A DNA stretch of 8,902 bases. Source: Actinomycetes bacterium. Lineage in GTDB: Bacteria > Actinomycetota > Coriobacteriia > WRKU01. Shown piece by piece: positions 1-7,532 of the stretch. The position numbers were made by a program, and so were the translations under genes. The notes below the pieces were generated by a model. The model saw nothing but the letters and a program-made list of their open reading frames with translations, was not told the origin of the DNA and made no database searches. Position 1 is the stretch's first letter; each line of letters begins with the position of its first letter. The DNA is taken from assembly GCA_009781565.1 (NCBI GenBank), contig WQXV01000034.1, positions 1-8,902 of the forward strand. Direction: 5' to 3'.

Positions 1-71
1 ATGACGTCATCGGGATTATCAACGAGCGATGTTGCCAGATAGCGGACCAATTCAATGGCGGTATTCTCCAT
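1..71 (-). CDS. khpA: KhpA-type KH-domain RNA-binding protein, N-terminal fragment (cut by window edge)
   Basis: Only the first 23 codons are present. They begin with an ATG at 69-71, 4 bases after the rpsP stop, and run off the left edge. The visible N-terminus reads MENTAIELVRYLATSLVDNP and continues D-D-V. This matches the start of the small (about 75-80 residue) KhpA family, in which a short helix and a 'SLVDNPDEV' stretch precede the KH fold. Family knowledge: KhpA is a cytoplasmic RNA-binding protein that pairs with KhpB in many Gram-positive bacteria and is usually encoded between rpsP and rimM-trmD. That position fits here, so rimM and trmD are expected just outside the window. The GXXG RNA-binding loop is not visible because the gene is truncated by the window. 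No strong Shine-Dalgarno is seen, and coupling to rpsP translation is likely. Confidence 0.82.
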   Translation of the reverse strand, partial: MENTAIELVRYLATSLVDNPDDV

Positions 72-75
72 AACG

Positions 76-567
76 CTACTCTGCTACTTCCTCAGATGGA
101 ATCTCTTCGCTGAGCGCTTCTTCGGCGACAACTGGCTCGTCTACGGGCTCTTCGACGCTGACCACTTCGGCTGGCACATCCTCTTCAGCGACAACCTCTT
201 CAGGCGCATCCTCCTCAGCAACTGCCTCGTCAGCTTCAACTGGTGCTTCCACCGTCTCAGCCGCTTCTGCCTCAGCTTTGGCTTGTGCTCTCTTGGAGGG
301 TTTTGCAACCTTGACGGGAGCCTCTTTCTCGCCTCTGGCGACTGCTATGAGTTTCTCTGCAGCTTCGGTTGGCTGCGCACCCTTGGCGAGCCATTCGTCG
401 ATCCTGGCTAGATCGAGGTCGACGATCGAGGGATTGGTCCGAGGGTCATAGCGACCGACCAGCTCGATATAGCGCCCATTACGGCGTGAACGTTCATCTG
501 CGATCACCACGCGATAGAAAGGAGATTTCTTTGCGCCGTGGCGTGCTAAGCGAATTTTTACTGACAA
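76..567 (-). CDS. rpsP: 30S ribosomal protein S16 with long acidic C-terminal tail
   Basis: Ribosomal protein S16 binds 16S rRNA in the body of the small subunit and is needed for its assembly. With the TTG start at 565-567 the protein is 163 residues and opens MSVKIRLARHGAKKSPFYRV, followed by a VIADERSRRNGRYIE segment typical of S16. The S16 core spans about residues 1-80. A short basic linker follows (about 81-97, with K81, K86, K89, K92, R93 and K97). The last 66 residues contain 27 Asp/Glu and no Lys or Arg, built partly from a degenerate ten-residue repeat. Many S16 proteins are only 80-90 residues; long acidic tails are familiar in Actinobacteria. The frame is open three codons further upstream to a GTG at 574-576, but that codon overlaps the Shine-Dalgarno, so TTG is preferred. 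The gene probably has its own promoter in the ffh-rpsP gap and is followed 4 bases later by khpA. Confidence 0.93.
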   Translation of the reverse strand: MSVKIRLARHGAKKSPFYRVVIADERSRRNGRYIELVGRYDPRTNPSIVDLDLARIDEWLAKGAQPTEAAEKLIAVARGEKEAPVKVAKPSKRAQAKAEAEAAETVEAPVEADEAVAEEDAPEEVVAEEDVPAEVVSVEEPVDEPVVAEEALSEEIPSEEVAE

Positions 568-575
568 CGAGGCCA

Positions 576-580
576 CCTCC
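576..580 (-). promoter_or_regulatory. Shine-Dalgarno GGAGG of rpsP, which fixes a TTG start
   Basis: GGAGG lies on the minus strand 8 bases before a TTG codon at 565-567. The alternative in-frame GTG at 574-576 overlaps this GGAGG and cannot be served by it. Starting at TTG gives an S16 N-terminus (MSVKIRLARHG) that matches the family without extra residues. Confidence 0.8.
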
Positions 581-586
581 GATTAG

Positions 587-607
587 TATCGTCATCCTCT
601 GACGATA
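587..607 (-). promoter_or_regulatory. Perfect stem-loop in the rpsP leader
   Basis: The minus strand has the arm TATCGTCA, a 5-base loop GAGGA and the exact complement TGACGATA, ending 6 bases before the rpsP Shine-Dalgarno. No U-run follows it on the minus strand, so it is not a terminator for ffh. On the plus strand the same inverted repeat is followed by GC and five T, so it could stop antisense transcription. A role in rpsP translation, mRNA processing or stability is inference. Confidence 0.55.
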
Positions 608-627
608 GCTTTTTGTACCGACCGTTT

Positions 628-656
628 ATAATACTTGAAATCATGTGATTTGTGTA
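628..656 (-). promoter_or_regulatory. Candidate promoter for rpsP-khpA
   Basis: On the minus strand TACACA (651-656; 4 of 6 matches to TTGACA) is separated by exactly 17 bases from TATTAT (628-633; 5 of 6 matches to TATAAT). The element begins directly after the ffh stop codon. Transcription would start near 620 and give a leader of about 50 bases containing the stem-loop at 587-607. This would allow the ribosomal-protein genes to be expressed apart from the upstream smc-ftsY-ffh message. Predicted by eye only. Confidence 0.5.
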
Positions 657-2078
657 CTAAAAGCCGGGAAAGTTGGTCCCCGGCAAGCCGAAGCGGGTCT
701 TTTTCTGTTGATTCTTCTGCTTACCTTTCGGCTTTCCTTTTCCTCGTTTCCCCTTTTTGCTCGAACCGCCTTGCCCATTCGCTCCCATTTGTTTTTGCAT
801 CTGTTTCATCATCTTACTTGCTTCGTTGAACTGCTTGATCAGTCGATTCACGTCGGTCACCTCGACGCCTGCACCAGCCGCGATCCGTGCTCGTCTTGAG
901 CCATTCAGTATCTTAGGATTGGTGCGTTCCTTGATGGTCATCGAGTATATGATCGCCTCGAGGCGGTCTATCTGTGAATCGTCCATCTGCGCGGTCGCTT
1001 GCTTCATAGCTTCTCCACCTGGAAGCAGTTTTGCGATTGCGCCGAATCCACCCATCTTTCGCATCTGCTTGATGCTTTTGAGGAAGTCGTCAAACGTGAA
1101 CTTTCCTTGCACCAGGCTGTCTGCATCGTCGTCGGAGTACTCGCCTTCGGCTTCGAGCTCTGTCGCCTTTTCAATCAAACTGACCACATCACCCATACCG
1201 AGTATGCGTTTTGCCATGCGGTCGGGATAGAACTCTTCGAGCGAGTTCGGTTTCTCGCCCATCGAGGCGAACTTGATCGGTTTGCCCGTCACCTCACGGA
1301 TCGAGAGCGCGGCTCCACCGCGCGCATCACCGTCGAGCTTGGACATTATCAGCCCATCGAAATCAAGACGTTGAGCAAAAGCGTCAGCGACCGTCACGGC
1401 ATCTTGCCCCGTCATCGCATCGACGACCATGAGTATCTGATCGGGACGCACGGCGGTCTTGATGCGTGCTACCTCATCCATCATCACATCATCGACATGC
1501 AAGCGTCCTGCTGTATCGATGATGACCAGATCGAGCATATTATCTACCGCATAACGGAGACCATCGCGCGCTATGGCGACGGGATCATCGACCTCTCCAC
1601 GATAGACCGGTATATGCAGTTCGCGACCGAGCGCTTCGAGCTGATCGATGGCAGCCGGACGATATACATCGGCAGCGACCATGAGCGGTTTTTTACCTTT
1701 TTTGCGCAGGAGGTAGGCGAGCTTGGATGCTGCGGTCGTCTTACCAGAACCTTGCAACCCCACCAGCATGATGACGTTGGGCATACGATTGCTCAGAGCC
1801 AATCGTGAGATCGATCCTCCCAAAAGGACCGTCAGCTCATCGAGAACGATCTTGATGACCATCTGCCCGGGAGTCAAAGAGCTGAGAACATCAGCACCGA
1901 GCGCTTTTTCACGGACGCGCTCCGTAAAGGACTTGACTACCGCAAGGTTGACATCAGCCTCAAGAAGCGCACGCCGTATCTCACGCAGCGCTGCATCGAT
2001 GTCCTCTTCGCTCAGCCGACCCTTGGAGGTCAGTCCAGAAAAGATAGACTGGAGTCTTTGTCCTAGATTATCGAACAT
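657..2078 (-). CDS. ffh: Signal recognition particle protein Ffh (SRP54 GTPase)
   Basis: Ffh binds SRP RNA and hydrophobic signal sequences emerging from the ribosome and delivers the complex to FtsY at the membrane, with paired GTP hydrolysis. The protein is 473 residues. An N domain (about 1-90) precedes a G domain with GLQGSGKT at 107-114, the SRP-specific DVYRPAA at 137-143, DTAGR at 188-192 and the guanine-specificity motif SKLD at 246-249. The methionine-rich M domain (about 325-432) contains the SRP-RNA-binding GSRRARIAAGAG at 393-404 and a KMMKQMQKQM helix. The C-terminus is a very basic tail (about 441-462, with 13 Lys/Arg) ending in LPGTNFPGF. The ATG start lies 9 bases after the ftsY stop and is preceded by a modest GAAGAG. 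The gene ends in TAG at the edge of the rpsP promoter region. No SRP RNA gene was seen in the window. Confidence 0.97.
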   Translation of the reverse strand: MFDNLGQRLQSIFSGLTSKGRLSEEDIDAALREIRRALLEADVNLAVVKSFTERVREKALGADVLSSLTPGQMVIKIVLDELTVLLGGSISRLALSNRMPNVIMLVGLQGSGKTTAASKLAYLLRKKGKKPLMVAADVYRPAAIDQLEALGRELHIPVYRGEVDDPVAIARDGLRYAVDNMLDLVIIDTAGRLHVDDVMMDEVARIKTAVRPDQILMVVDAMTGQDAVTVADAFAQRLDFDGLIMSKLDGDARGGAALSIREVTGKPIKFASMGEKPNSLEEFYPDRMAKRILGMGDVVSLIEKATELEAEGEYSDDDADSLVQGKFTFDDFLKSIKQMRKMGGFGAIAKLLPGGEAMKQATAQMDDSQIDRLEAIIYSMTIKERTNPKILNGSRRARIAAGAGVEVTDVNRLIKQFNEASKMMKQMQKQMGANGQGGSSKKGKRGKGKPKGKQKNQQKKTRFGLPGTNFPGF

Positions 2079-2087
2079 ATCTCTTCA

Positions 2088-2987
2088 CTAACCTATCAAG
2101 GCGCGTGCGAACTCTTCAGGGACAAAGGGCCGCAGGTCGTCGATGGCCTCTCCTACCCCAATACGCACAATCGGAATTTCGAGCTCCTTGCTGATCGCCA
2201 GAGCGATCCCACCCTTCGCGGTACCATCAAGCTTGGTCAAGATGATCGCGTCAAGTGCCAGCGCTTTATTGAACTCGCGTGCTTGCACCAACCCGTTCTG
2301 ACCCGTAGTCGCATCCATCACCAAAACCGTAAAGGTCGGAGCCTTACTGCGATCTCTGGTGACCCGCTGTACTTTTTCTAACTCACGCATCAGATCGAGT
2401 GAGGTATGGAGGCGTCCTGCCGTATCGATCAAGACCAGATCGGCACCGATCTCTTGTGCTCGCTCGACCGTCTCATAGGCGACCGAGGCCGCATCAGCGC
2501 CTCGCTCACGTTTGACGATCGGGACACCCGCGCGCTCTGCCCAGATATCGAGTTGCTCTCCGGCAGCTGCACGAAAGGTATCGGCGCTCCCCAAGATGAC
2601 CGTCCTGCCCTCATCGACCCCCTGCTTGGCCAATTTGCCGATCGAGGTGGTCTTGCCGGTACCGTTGATACCCACAGCAAGGATCGTGACTGCTCCCAGT
2701 TTGAAAGGATCGCCGACCGTCTCGAACTCTTGCGCGATCGCTGAGACCAGATACTCCTTGACCTGCTCGGTCGAACTGAATGCTTTGGTAGCCACCTCAC
2801 GCTTCATGCGCGCTACGATGTCTTCGGAAGCTTCCAATCCCAGATCGGCCATGATCAGGGTATCTTCAAGATCCTCCCAAAATGATTCATCGATATCGAC
2901 TCCGCGCCCCACAAGTGCATTGAGCTGTCCAGAAAGACGCTCTCGACTCTTTGATAGACCACTATTGAGCTTCTCATACCAGCTCAT
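2088..2987 (-). CDS. ftsY: Signal recognition particle receptor FtsY (short form)
   Basis: FtsY is the membrane-associated SRP receptor. Its GTPase forms a near-symmetric dimer with Ffh and hands ribosome-nascent chains to the Sec translocon. The protein is 299 residues. It lacks the long acidic A domain of the E. coli protein and is close to the minimal NG core. The first 20 residues (MSWYEKLNSGLSKSRERLSG) look like a short amphipathic, partly basic membrane-binding helix followed by the N domain. G-domain motifs are GINGTGKTT at 106-114, DTFRAAA at 136-142, DTAGR at 188-192, TKLD at 251-254, and the FtsY-type GVGE (277-280) with DDLRPF (283-288) near the end. DTFRAAA and GVGE separate it from its paralogue Ffh next door. 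The ATG starts 2 bases after the smc stop and has no well-placed Shine-Dalgarno, so translational coupling is likely. Confidence 0.96.
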   Translation of the reverse strand: MSWYEKLNSGLSKSRERLSGQLNALVGRGVDIDESFWEDLEDTLIMADLGLEASEDIVARMKREVATKAFSSTEQVKEYLVSAIAQEFETVGDPFKLGAVTILAVGINGTGKTTSIGKLAKQGVDEGRTVILGSADTFRAAAGEQLDIWAERAGVPIVKRERGADAASVAYETVERAQEIGADLVLIDTAGRLHTSLDLMRELEKVQRVTRDRSKAPTFTVLVMDATTGQNGLVQAREFNKALALDAIILTKLDGTAKGGIALAISKELEIPIVRIGVGEAIDDLRPFVPEEFARALIG

Positions 2988-2989
2988 GG

Positions 2990-5900
2990 CTATTCGATCA
3001 AATCCTTCCCGACCAGTTCCAGAGCTCCTTCAAGACGCTGACTGACCAGTTTGGAAACGCCGTCCGATTGCATCGATACTCCGTAGAGAACATCAGCCAT
3101 CTCCATAGTGCGTCTTTGGTGGGTCACGATCAGGAACTGGGTCGATTCACGCATCGTGTTGATGAACGCGATGAAGCGACGCAGATTGCTGTCATCAAGT
3201 GCTGCTTCGACCTCGTCGAGGACGAAAAATGGACAGGGGCGCACCTTATTGAGCGCAAAGAGGAGTGCTAGTGCCGCCAGGGAGTTCTCGCCACCTGAGA
3301 GCAGCGTCATCTTTCGGATCTTCTTGCCCCGCGGCTGTACCATATATTCGACACCCGAGGTATCGATATCGTCCGGATCGCTCAAGATCAGCTGGGCACT
3401 TCCTCCAGGGAACAGGATAGTAAATATATCTTGAAAATGGGTATCGACCTGCTCGAAGGTATCGAGGAACCTCTCCCGCATCTTCTTATCGATGGCGTTG
3501 ACCACCTTACCCAGCGTCTTGCGCGCTTCGACCAGATCGTCCATCTGGGTATTCATGAAATCGCGGCGAGCCTTCAGCGAGTCATACTCATGTGCGGCGA
3601 TCGGGTTGATCGCGCCCAGGTTTGTCAGCTTCTTGCGAAGCGCGAGTGCCTCATCTTCGGCAAGCGCCCGATCGGTCAGCTCTTCGGTCTCGAGAGCGAT
3701 CTCGATCGGAATACCGTGATCATCGACAATGGCACGAACCGCCGCATTGACCTGTACATCGAGCTGTGCTTTGTCGACCTTGACCTGCGAGAACTCCTCA
3801 TGCGCCTTCGAGAGCTGCTCACGAAGCTGCCGCACCTTCTCCTGGGAGTTATGTATGGTATCGCGCAGGCTCACTGAATCGGTCTCCTCGAACTGCGCAC
3901 GATCGCTCAGGTTGTCCGCGAGCTCTTTCGCGCGCTCAAGTAACGACACACACAATGCGCGAAGCGGAAGAGCACGGCTTTGCATGTTTTCAAGCTCACG
4001 CCGAATGGATGCGGCGTTGGTCAGAAGTTCCTCGAGCTGCGTTGCCTCCTCGCTTGCTTGGGTATGGGTACGCTTCATATACGCATCACGCTCTGAAACC
4101 TGTGCGATCTCGACTTGGCAATCGTTGAGCAAGCCGAGCATCCGCGTCTCTTCAGCGAAACGAGACTGTCGATCCGATTCGATCGCGATGATCGCCTTAC
4201 TACTCTCGTCGACTTTGATCAGATGGGCTTCGATCTCTTCGTCAAGACCGGATCGGTCACGTAGGGCGACCTCGAGCTCCCGATCGATTTCGACCGATCG
4301 AGCTTTCAAGGTGTCTTGTTCCTTGCTCATCGATTGATATGTTTCTTCGCTTCGGGCTAGATCCAATACCAGTGAGGCACGCTCACCTGTCAGCTCAGCG
4401 AGACGCTGGCCCACCTCGAACGCATCATGCTGGGCTGAGGAAAGCGCTACTTCTGCACTCGCCAGCTCCTTTTCGCTATGCGCAGTCGTCTCTTCCAAGG
4501 TCGGGATCAGATCCTGGAGCGCTACCATCCTCCTTGAGCGATACAGGGTGCTTTCCTTCGAAGTCTGAGAGGCGCCATAGGTGATCTTTCCCGTTGGCCA
4601 CAAAACGACCCCATCTCGGGTGACATAGCGTATCCCCTCATGTTGTTTGAGACCGTAGAACGCCTCTTCCAATGAGTCGACCACGAAGACATCGCCCAAC
4701 AGAAGCGCGAGTGCACCGCGATGCTCCCCGTCACAGGTCACCTCATCGATCAAGCGCACACCGACTGTCGATCGGGCGAGTGCCGGCTCCTCGATATCTA
4801 TCGGTACGAGCGATATCTCGCAATCAGCAATATCGCGTGCATCTTTGATCAACGAGTGTGCGCTTTCGATATCGGTGACAAATATTCCAGCCAGGTCACG
4901 CCCCAGGAGTTGCTCCACCAATCCTTCGAGCTCAGGTTCGGTGTGAAGCGCCTCTGATATCCTGCCCCTAAAGCTACTGCGACGAAGAGCCTTCTTATAG
5001 AACGTCTCGTTACCGGGTGAACTTGATTGCATCGCAACGTCAAGATCATCAAGACCTTTGAGCTCAGCTCGCGCGTTTATCAACTCTTCGCGAGCACGAT
5101 CGTAATCCATCCTTCGCGTCTCGACGACGCGCGTTCGTTTGTTGATGTCGGATTCGGCCAAGGTCATCTCTCTGCGGACCCGCTCAAGGACCTTTTCAAG
5201 CTCTTCGAGCTTTACCCGCCGCTCACGCAGTGTCTCCGCATCAGCGGTCGAGGCGGTCTCAAGGCTTGCGAGTCGCTCGACCAGCATCGCTTTTTGCGTT
5301 TCCAGCGCACGCATTGTCTGTTCTGTGGTGTTTGCCGTGACCACCGCGCGATCGGCATGTGCTTGTGCCGTATGCTGTGTGTTACGAAGCGTCGTCAGCT
5401 CGTTATCGAGCGCTGTTCGAGCCTTTTTGAGCGTCTCGCTCTCTTTTCTCAGCTCGCTGAGCCGTGAGTAGAGTCCCTTGAGCTGTCCTTCGGTCGAACT
5501 GCGGGTATCAGAGAGTTCGCGTACCTGTGTGCGCGCGTTCTCGATCCGAGCGTTAGCATCTGCCACCCGATCCTTGAGCTCGTCCATCTTCGATGAGACG
5601 TTCTTCTCCTTCTCGCTGATCAATGCGATCAGACCTTCGAGCCGCTCTAGCAGTGCGCTCACCTTGCGTCTTTGTTCCGAGAGGTCTCCGACGAAGAGAC
5701 CCTTCTCCTCCAGGAGTACTTGGAATCGCTCCAACTCGGTTTCTTGTGAGTCAAGTTGGTAGTCCACGATATCGATCTGGGCTTGCGCTTCCTTCTCGCT
5801 TTTCAATACCTCTTCCCATTGGCTCTGCAGTGCACGCAGATCATCGACCGCGAGAGCTACTTCGAGCTCGCGCAGTGCACCGGTGATCCCTTTATGCTTT

Positions 5901-6538
5901 TGAGCGCGGGATGCCTGTCTCTGCATCGGGCGCAACTGACGGTCGATCTCACGGATGATGTCTCGAGCGCGATCCAGATGGGCATCGAGCGCGACCAACC
6001 TTCTCAGCGCGCGCTCTTTCCGTTTTTTGTGTTTGAGGGTTCCGGCGACTTCTTCGATCAACGCACGGCGCTCTTCAGGTTTGGCTTTCAGGATCTCATC
6101 GATACGTCCTTGGCTGATGATGCTGTGAGCTTCGCGTCCCAGACCACTGTCATGGAGGAGATCGACGATATCCATCAAACGAGCCGGTGCCTTGTTGATA
6201 AGATATTCGCTCTCACCGCTGCGATACATGCGACGCGTGAAGGTGATCTCATCGAACTCGAGGGGGATGATGTTGTCACGGTTGTCGAGCACCAGGTCGA
6301 CCTCGGCTACTCCAACTCCTTGGCGAGCTGACGATCCGGCGAAGATGACATCTTCCATCGTCGTCCCGCGCAATGATTTTGCGCTTTGCTCACCCAGTAC
6401 CCATAAGATCGCGTCGGTTATATTGGACTTTCCTGCTCCATTCGGACCAACGATACAGGTGACTCCCGGCTCGACGACGACTTCGCTGCGATCAGCAAAT
6501 GATTTGAATCCTTTGAGGGTAAGCGATTTGAGATACAT
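2990..6538 (-). CDS. smc: Chromosome partition/condensation protein Smc
   Basis: Smc is the ATPase of the bacterial condensin. It works with the kleisin ScpA and with ScpB on the nucleoid to compact and align chromosome arms. The protein is 1182 residues, the usual full length. The N-terminal head carries the Walker A GPNGAGKSN at 31-39, the R-loop arginine near 57 and the Q-loop Q143. A long heptad-like coiled coil follows (about 165-500), then the hinge (about 505-665, with glycine-rich and beta-like segments) and the return coil (about 668-1020). The C-terminal head has the ABC signature LSGGE at 1080-1084, Walker B FFVLDE at 1104-1109, the D-loop ALDD at 1113-1116 and the switch histidine at 1140. 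All catalytic motifs are intact and no frameshift is seen. The gene starts 5 bases after rnc and ends 2 bases before ftsY. scpA and scpB are not in the window. Confidence 0.98.
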   Translation of the reverse strand: MYLKSLTLKGFKSFADRSEVVVEPGVTCIVGPNGAGKSNITDAILWVLGEQSAKSLRGTTMEDVIFAGSSARQGVGVAEVDLVLDNRDNIIPLEFDEITFTRRMYRSGESEYLINKAPARLMDIVDLLHDSGLGREAHSIISQGRIDEILKAKPEERRALIEEVAGTLKHKKRKERALRRLVALDAHLDRARDIIREIDRQLRPMQRQASRAQKHKGITGALRELEVALAVDDLRALQSQWEEVLKSEKEAQAQIDIVDYQLDSQETELERFQVLLEEKGLFVGDLSEQRRKVSALLERLEGLIALISEKEKNVSSKMDELKDRVADANARIENARTQVRELSDTRSSTEGQLKGLYSRLSELRKESETLKKARTALDNELTTLRNTQHTAQAHADRAVVTANTTEQTMRALETQKAMLVERLASLETASTADAETLRERRVKLEELEKVLERVRREMTLAESDINKRTRVVETRRMDYDRAREELINARAELKGLDDLDVAMQSSSPGNETFYKKALRRSSFRGRISEALHTEPELEGLVEQLLGRDLAGIFVTDIESAHSLIKDARDIADCEISLVPIDIEEPALARSTVGVRLIDEVTCDGEHRGALALLLGDVFVVDSLEEAFYGLKQHEGIRYVTRDGVVLWPTGKITYGASQTSKESTLYRSRRMVALQDLIPTLEETTAHSEKELASAEVALSSAQHDAFEVGQRLAELTGERASLVLDLARSEETYQSMSKEQDTLKARSVEIDRELEVALRDRSGLDEEIEAHLIKVDESSKAIIAIESDRQSRFAEETRMLGLLNDCQVEIAQVSERDAYMKRTHTQASEEATQLEELLTNAASIRRELENMQSRALPLRALCVSLLERAKELADNLSDRAQFEETDSVSLRDTIHNSQEKVRQLREQLSKAHEEFSQVKVDKAQLDVQVNAAVRAIVDDHGIPIEIALETEELTDRALAEDEALALRKKLTNLGAINPIAAHEYDSLKARRDFMNTQMDDLVEARKTLGKVVNAIDKKMRERFLDTFEQVDTHFQDIFTILFPGGSAQLILSDPDDIDTSGVEYMVQPRGKKIRKMTLLSGGENSLAALALLFALNKVRPCPFFVLDEVEAALDDSNLRRFIAFINTMRESTQFLIVTHQRRTMEMADVLYGVSMQSDGVSKLVSQRLEGALELVGKDLIE

Positions 6539-6543
6539 GGCGA

Positions 6544-7254
6544 TCAGTCATCCCCCTGCGAGAGAACGACCGAAGCCGCTGCGGCTTCCGCTTGTTTCTT
6601 CGTCTCGCCGTTCCCACGTCCAGCTGCTTCCCCATCGATCAGCACCTCGCACACGAAGGAGGGAGCATGTGCCGGGCCAGTTTCTGAGACCACCTGATAG
6701 GTCACGCTCTTGCCAAGCGCTTGCATTTTCTCCTGCAGTTTTGATTTCGGGCTTGCCGCGGCTTGCGCACTCTCTTCGGTGATATAGAGCCCCAGACACT
6801 CGATGACCCAGTTGCGCGCGACCTTGATCCCACCATCGAGATACAATGCGGCAGTCAGTGCTTCGAACACATCACCGGTCGCAGAACGGATGCCGCGATG
6901 AGCCGAAGCTTTCTCACTTTGGCCGAACACGATGAGTTTGTCGAGCCCCAGACCGGTCGCCACCACGCTGAGCACCGCTCCGTTGACCACGCTGATCCGG
7001 ATCTTGGTCAATGTTCCCTCATCCGCATCCCTGAAGCGTTGATAGGCTTCTTCGGCTACGATCAGATCGACGATCGCGTCTCCTAAGAACTCAAGACGCT
7101 CATAGCTATAGCTCGGGTCGGCCTCGACTGCTGAGGGATGGGTGAGCGCGCGACTCACCAGAGTTTTATCTGTAAATTCATAGCCCAAGATATCTTGGAC
7201 TTTCGCTATTCTCTCTTCTATCGAAGGTGAGAGGTTTTCGAAGGCTTTATGCAT
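6544..7254 (-). CDS. rnc: Ribonuclease III
   Basis: RNase III cleaves double-stranded RNA. It processes rRNA precursors and structured mRNAs in the cytoplasm as a homodimer. The protein is 236 residues. The catalytic domain (about 10-155) contains the signature ERLEFLGDA at 52-60. The expected metal-binding acidic residues are E52, E55, D59, E79 (in DADEG), D128 and E131 (in GDVFEAL), all present. A C-terminal double-stranded-RNA-binding domain runs from about 169 to 232 and ends with the usual GNGETKKQAEAAAA helix. The start ATG shares one base with the acpP stop (TGATG), which implies translational coupling. smc begins 5 bases after the stop. The rnc-smc-ftsY neighbourhood is common in Gram-positive bacteria. 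Confidence 0.97.
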   Translation of the reverse strand: MHKAFENLSPSIEERIAKVQDILGYEFTDKTLVSRALTHPSAVEADPSYSYERLEFLGDAIVDLIVAEEAYQRFRDADEGTLTKIRISVVNGAVLSVVATGLGLDKLIVFGQSEKASAHRGIRSATGDVFEALTAALYLDGGIKVARNWVIECLGLYITEESAQAAASPKSKLQEKMQALGKSVTYQVVSETGPAHAPSFVCEVLIDGEAAGRGNGETKKQAEAAAASVVLSQGDD

Positions 7255-7496
7255 CAGCCTGCTTGAGCCAAAACATAGTCGACGGTCTCAGCGACGGTCT
7301 TGATATCGGCGACCGCCTCCTCGGGGATGCTGACCTCGAACTCCTCCTCGAATGCCATGACCAGCTCGACCAGATCAAGTGAGTCAGCTTCAAGGTCGGC
7401 AACATAGGCAGAAGACTCCTCGATTTCGTCTGGTTTGAGCTCGAACGTCTCTGCGACCACCTTCAAAACACGGGATAGTGCTTCTTCTCTCTTCAC
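7254..7496 (-). CDS. acpP: Acyl carrier protein
   Basis: Acyl carrier protein holds growing fatty-acyl chains as thioesters on a phosphopantetheine arm and feeds them to FabH/FabF-type enzymes and to PlsX. The protein is 80 residues and strongly acidic. The attachment site is S39 in the motif ADSLDLVEL, and the four-helix ACP pattern is intact (helix II DSLDLVELVMAFEEEF, then IPEEAVADIKTV). The start is a GTG at 7494-7496, fixed by a GGAGG 8 bases upstream. An ATG 7 bases before the GTG is in a different frame. The gene overlaps rnc by one base. Upstream lies a 112-base gap with a candidate promoter, an operator-like palindrome and a strong leader hairpin. This suggests that ACP level is controlled separately from PlsX. 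Confidence 0.97.
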   Translation of the reverse strand: MKREEALSRVLKVVAETFELKPDEIEESSAYVADLEADSLDLVELVMAFEEEFEVSIPEEAVADIKTVAETVDYVLAQAG

Positions 7497-7504
7497 GCCT
7501 CATA

Positions 7505-7509
7505 CCTCC
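7505..7509 (-). promoter_or_regulatory. Shine-Dalgarno GGAGG of acpP, which fixes a GTG start
   Basis: GGAGG on the minus strand is 8 bases from the GTG at 7494-7496. The intervening ATG (7501-7503) is out of frame with acpP and only about 1 base from the Shine-Dalgarno, so it is not a plausible start. Confidence 0.75.
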
Positions 7510-7532
7510 ACCCGATGACATCTGACACGACC

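Noticed and set aside
177..225. CRISPR-like or tandem DNA repeat
   Set aside because: The 30-base periodicity is imperfect and in frame with the ten-residue acidic repeats of S16. There are no spacers.
55..411. Plus-strand frame of 118 codons, rich in Phe/Leu/Cys, opposite rpsP
   Set aside because: It is an antisense reading of the Glu/Ala/Val-rich S16 tail. The apparent hydrophobicity comes from complementing GAA/GAG codons.
587..607. Intrinsic terminator for ffh
   Set aside because: The perfect stem has no T-run after it on the minus strand. The T-run lies on the other side and would act only on plus-strand transcripts. It also sits downstream of a candidate rpsP promoter.
999..1808. Long plus-strand open frame of about 269 codons antisense to ffh
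   Set aside because: It lies wholly inside an unmistakable ffh, shows no family resemblance and has no ribosome-binding site I can recognise. Such frames arise from codon bias on the opposite strand.
3729..6331. Several plus-strand open frames of 140-200 codons antisense to smc
   Set aside because: They mirror smc heptad codons, giving Ser/Arg- or Leu-rich compositions. No coherent protein family is seen, and smc is intact over the whole stretch.
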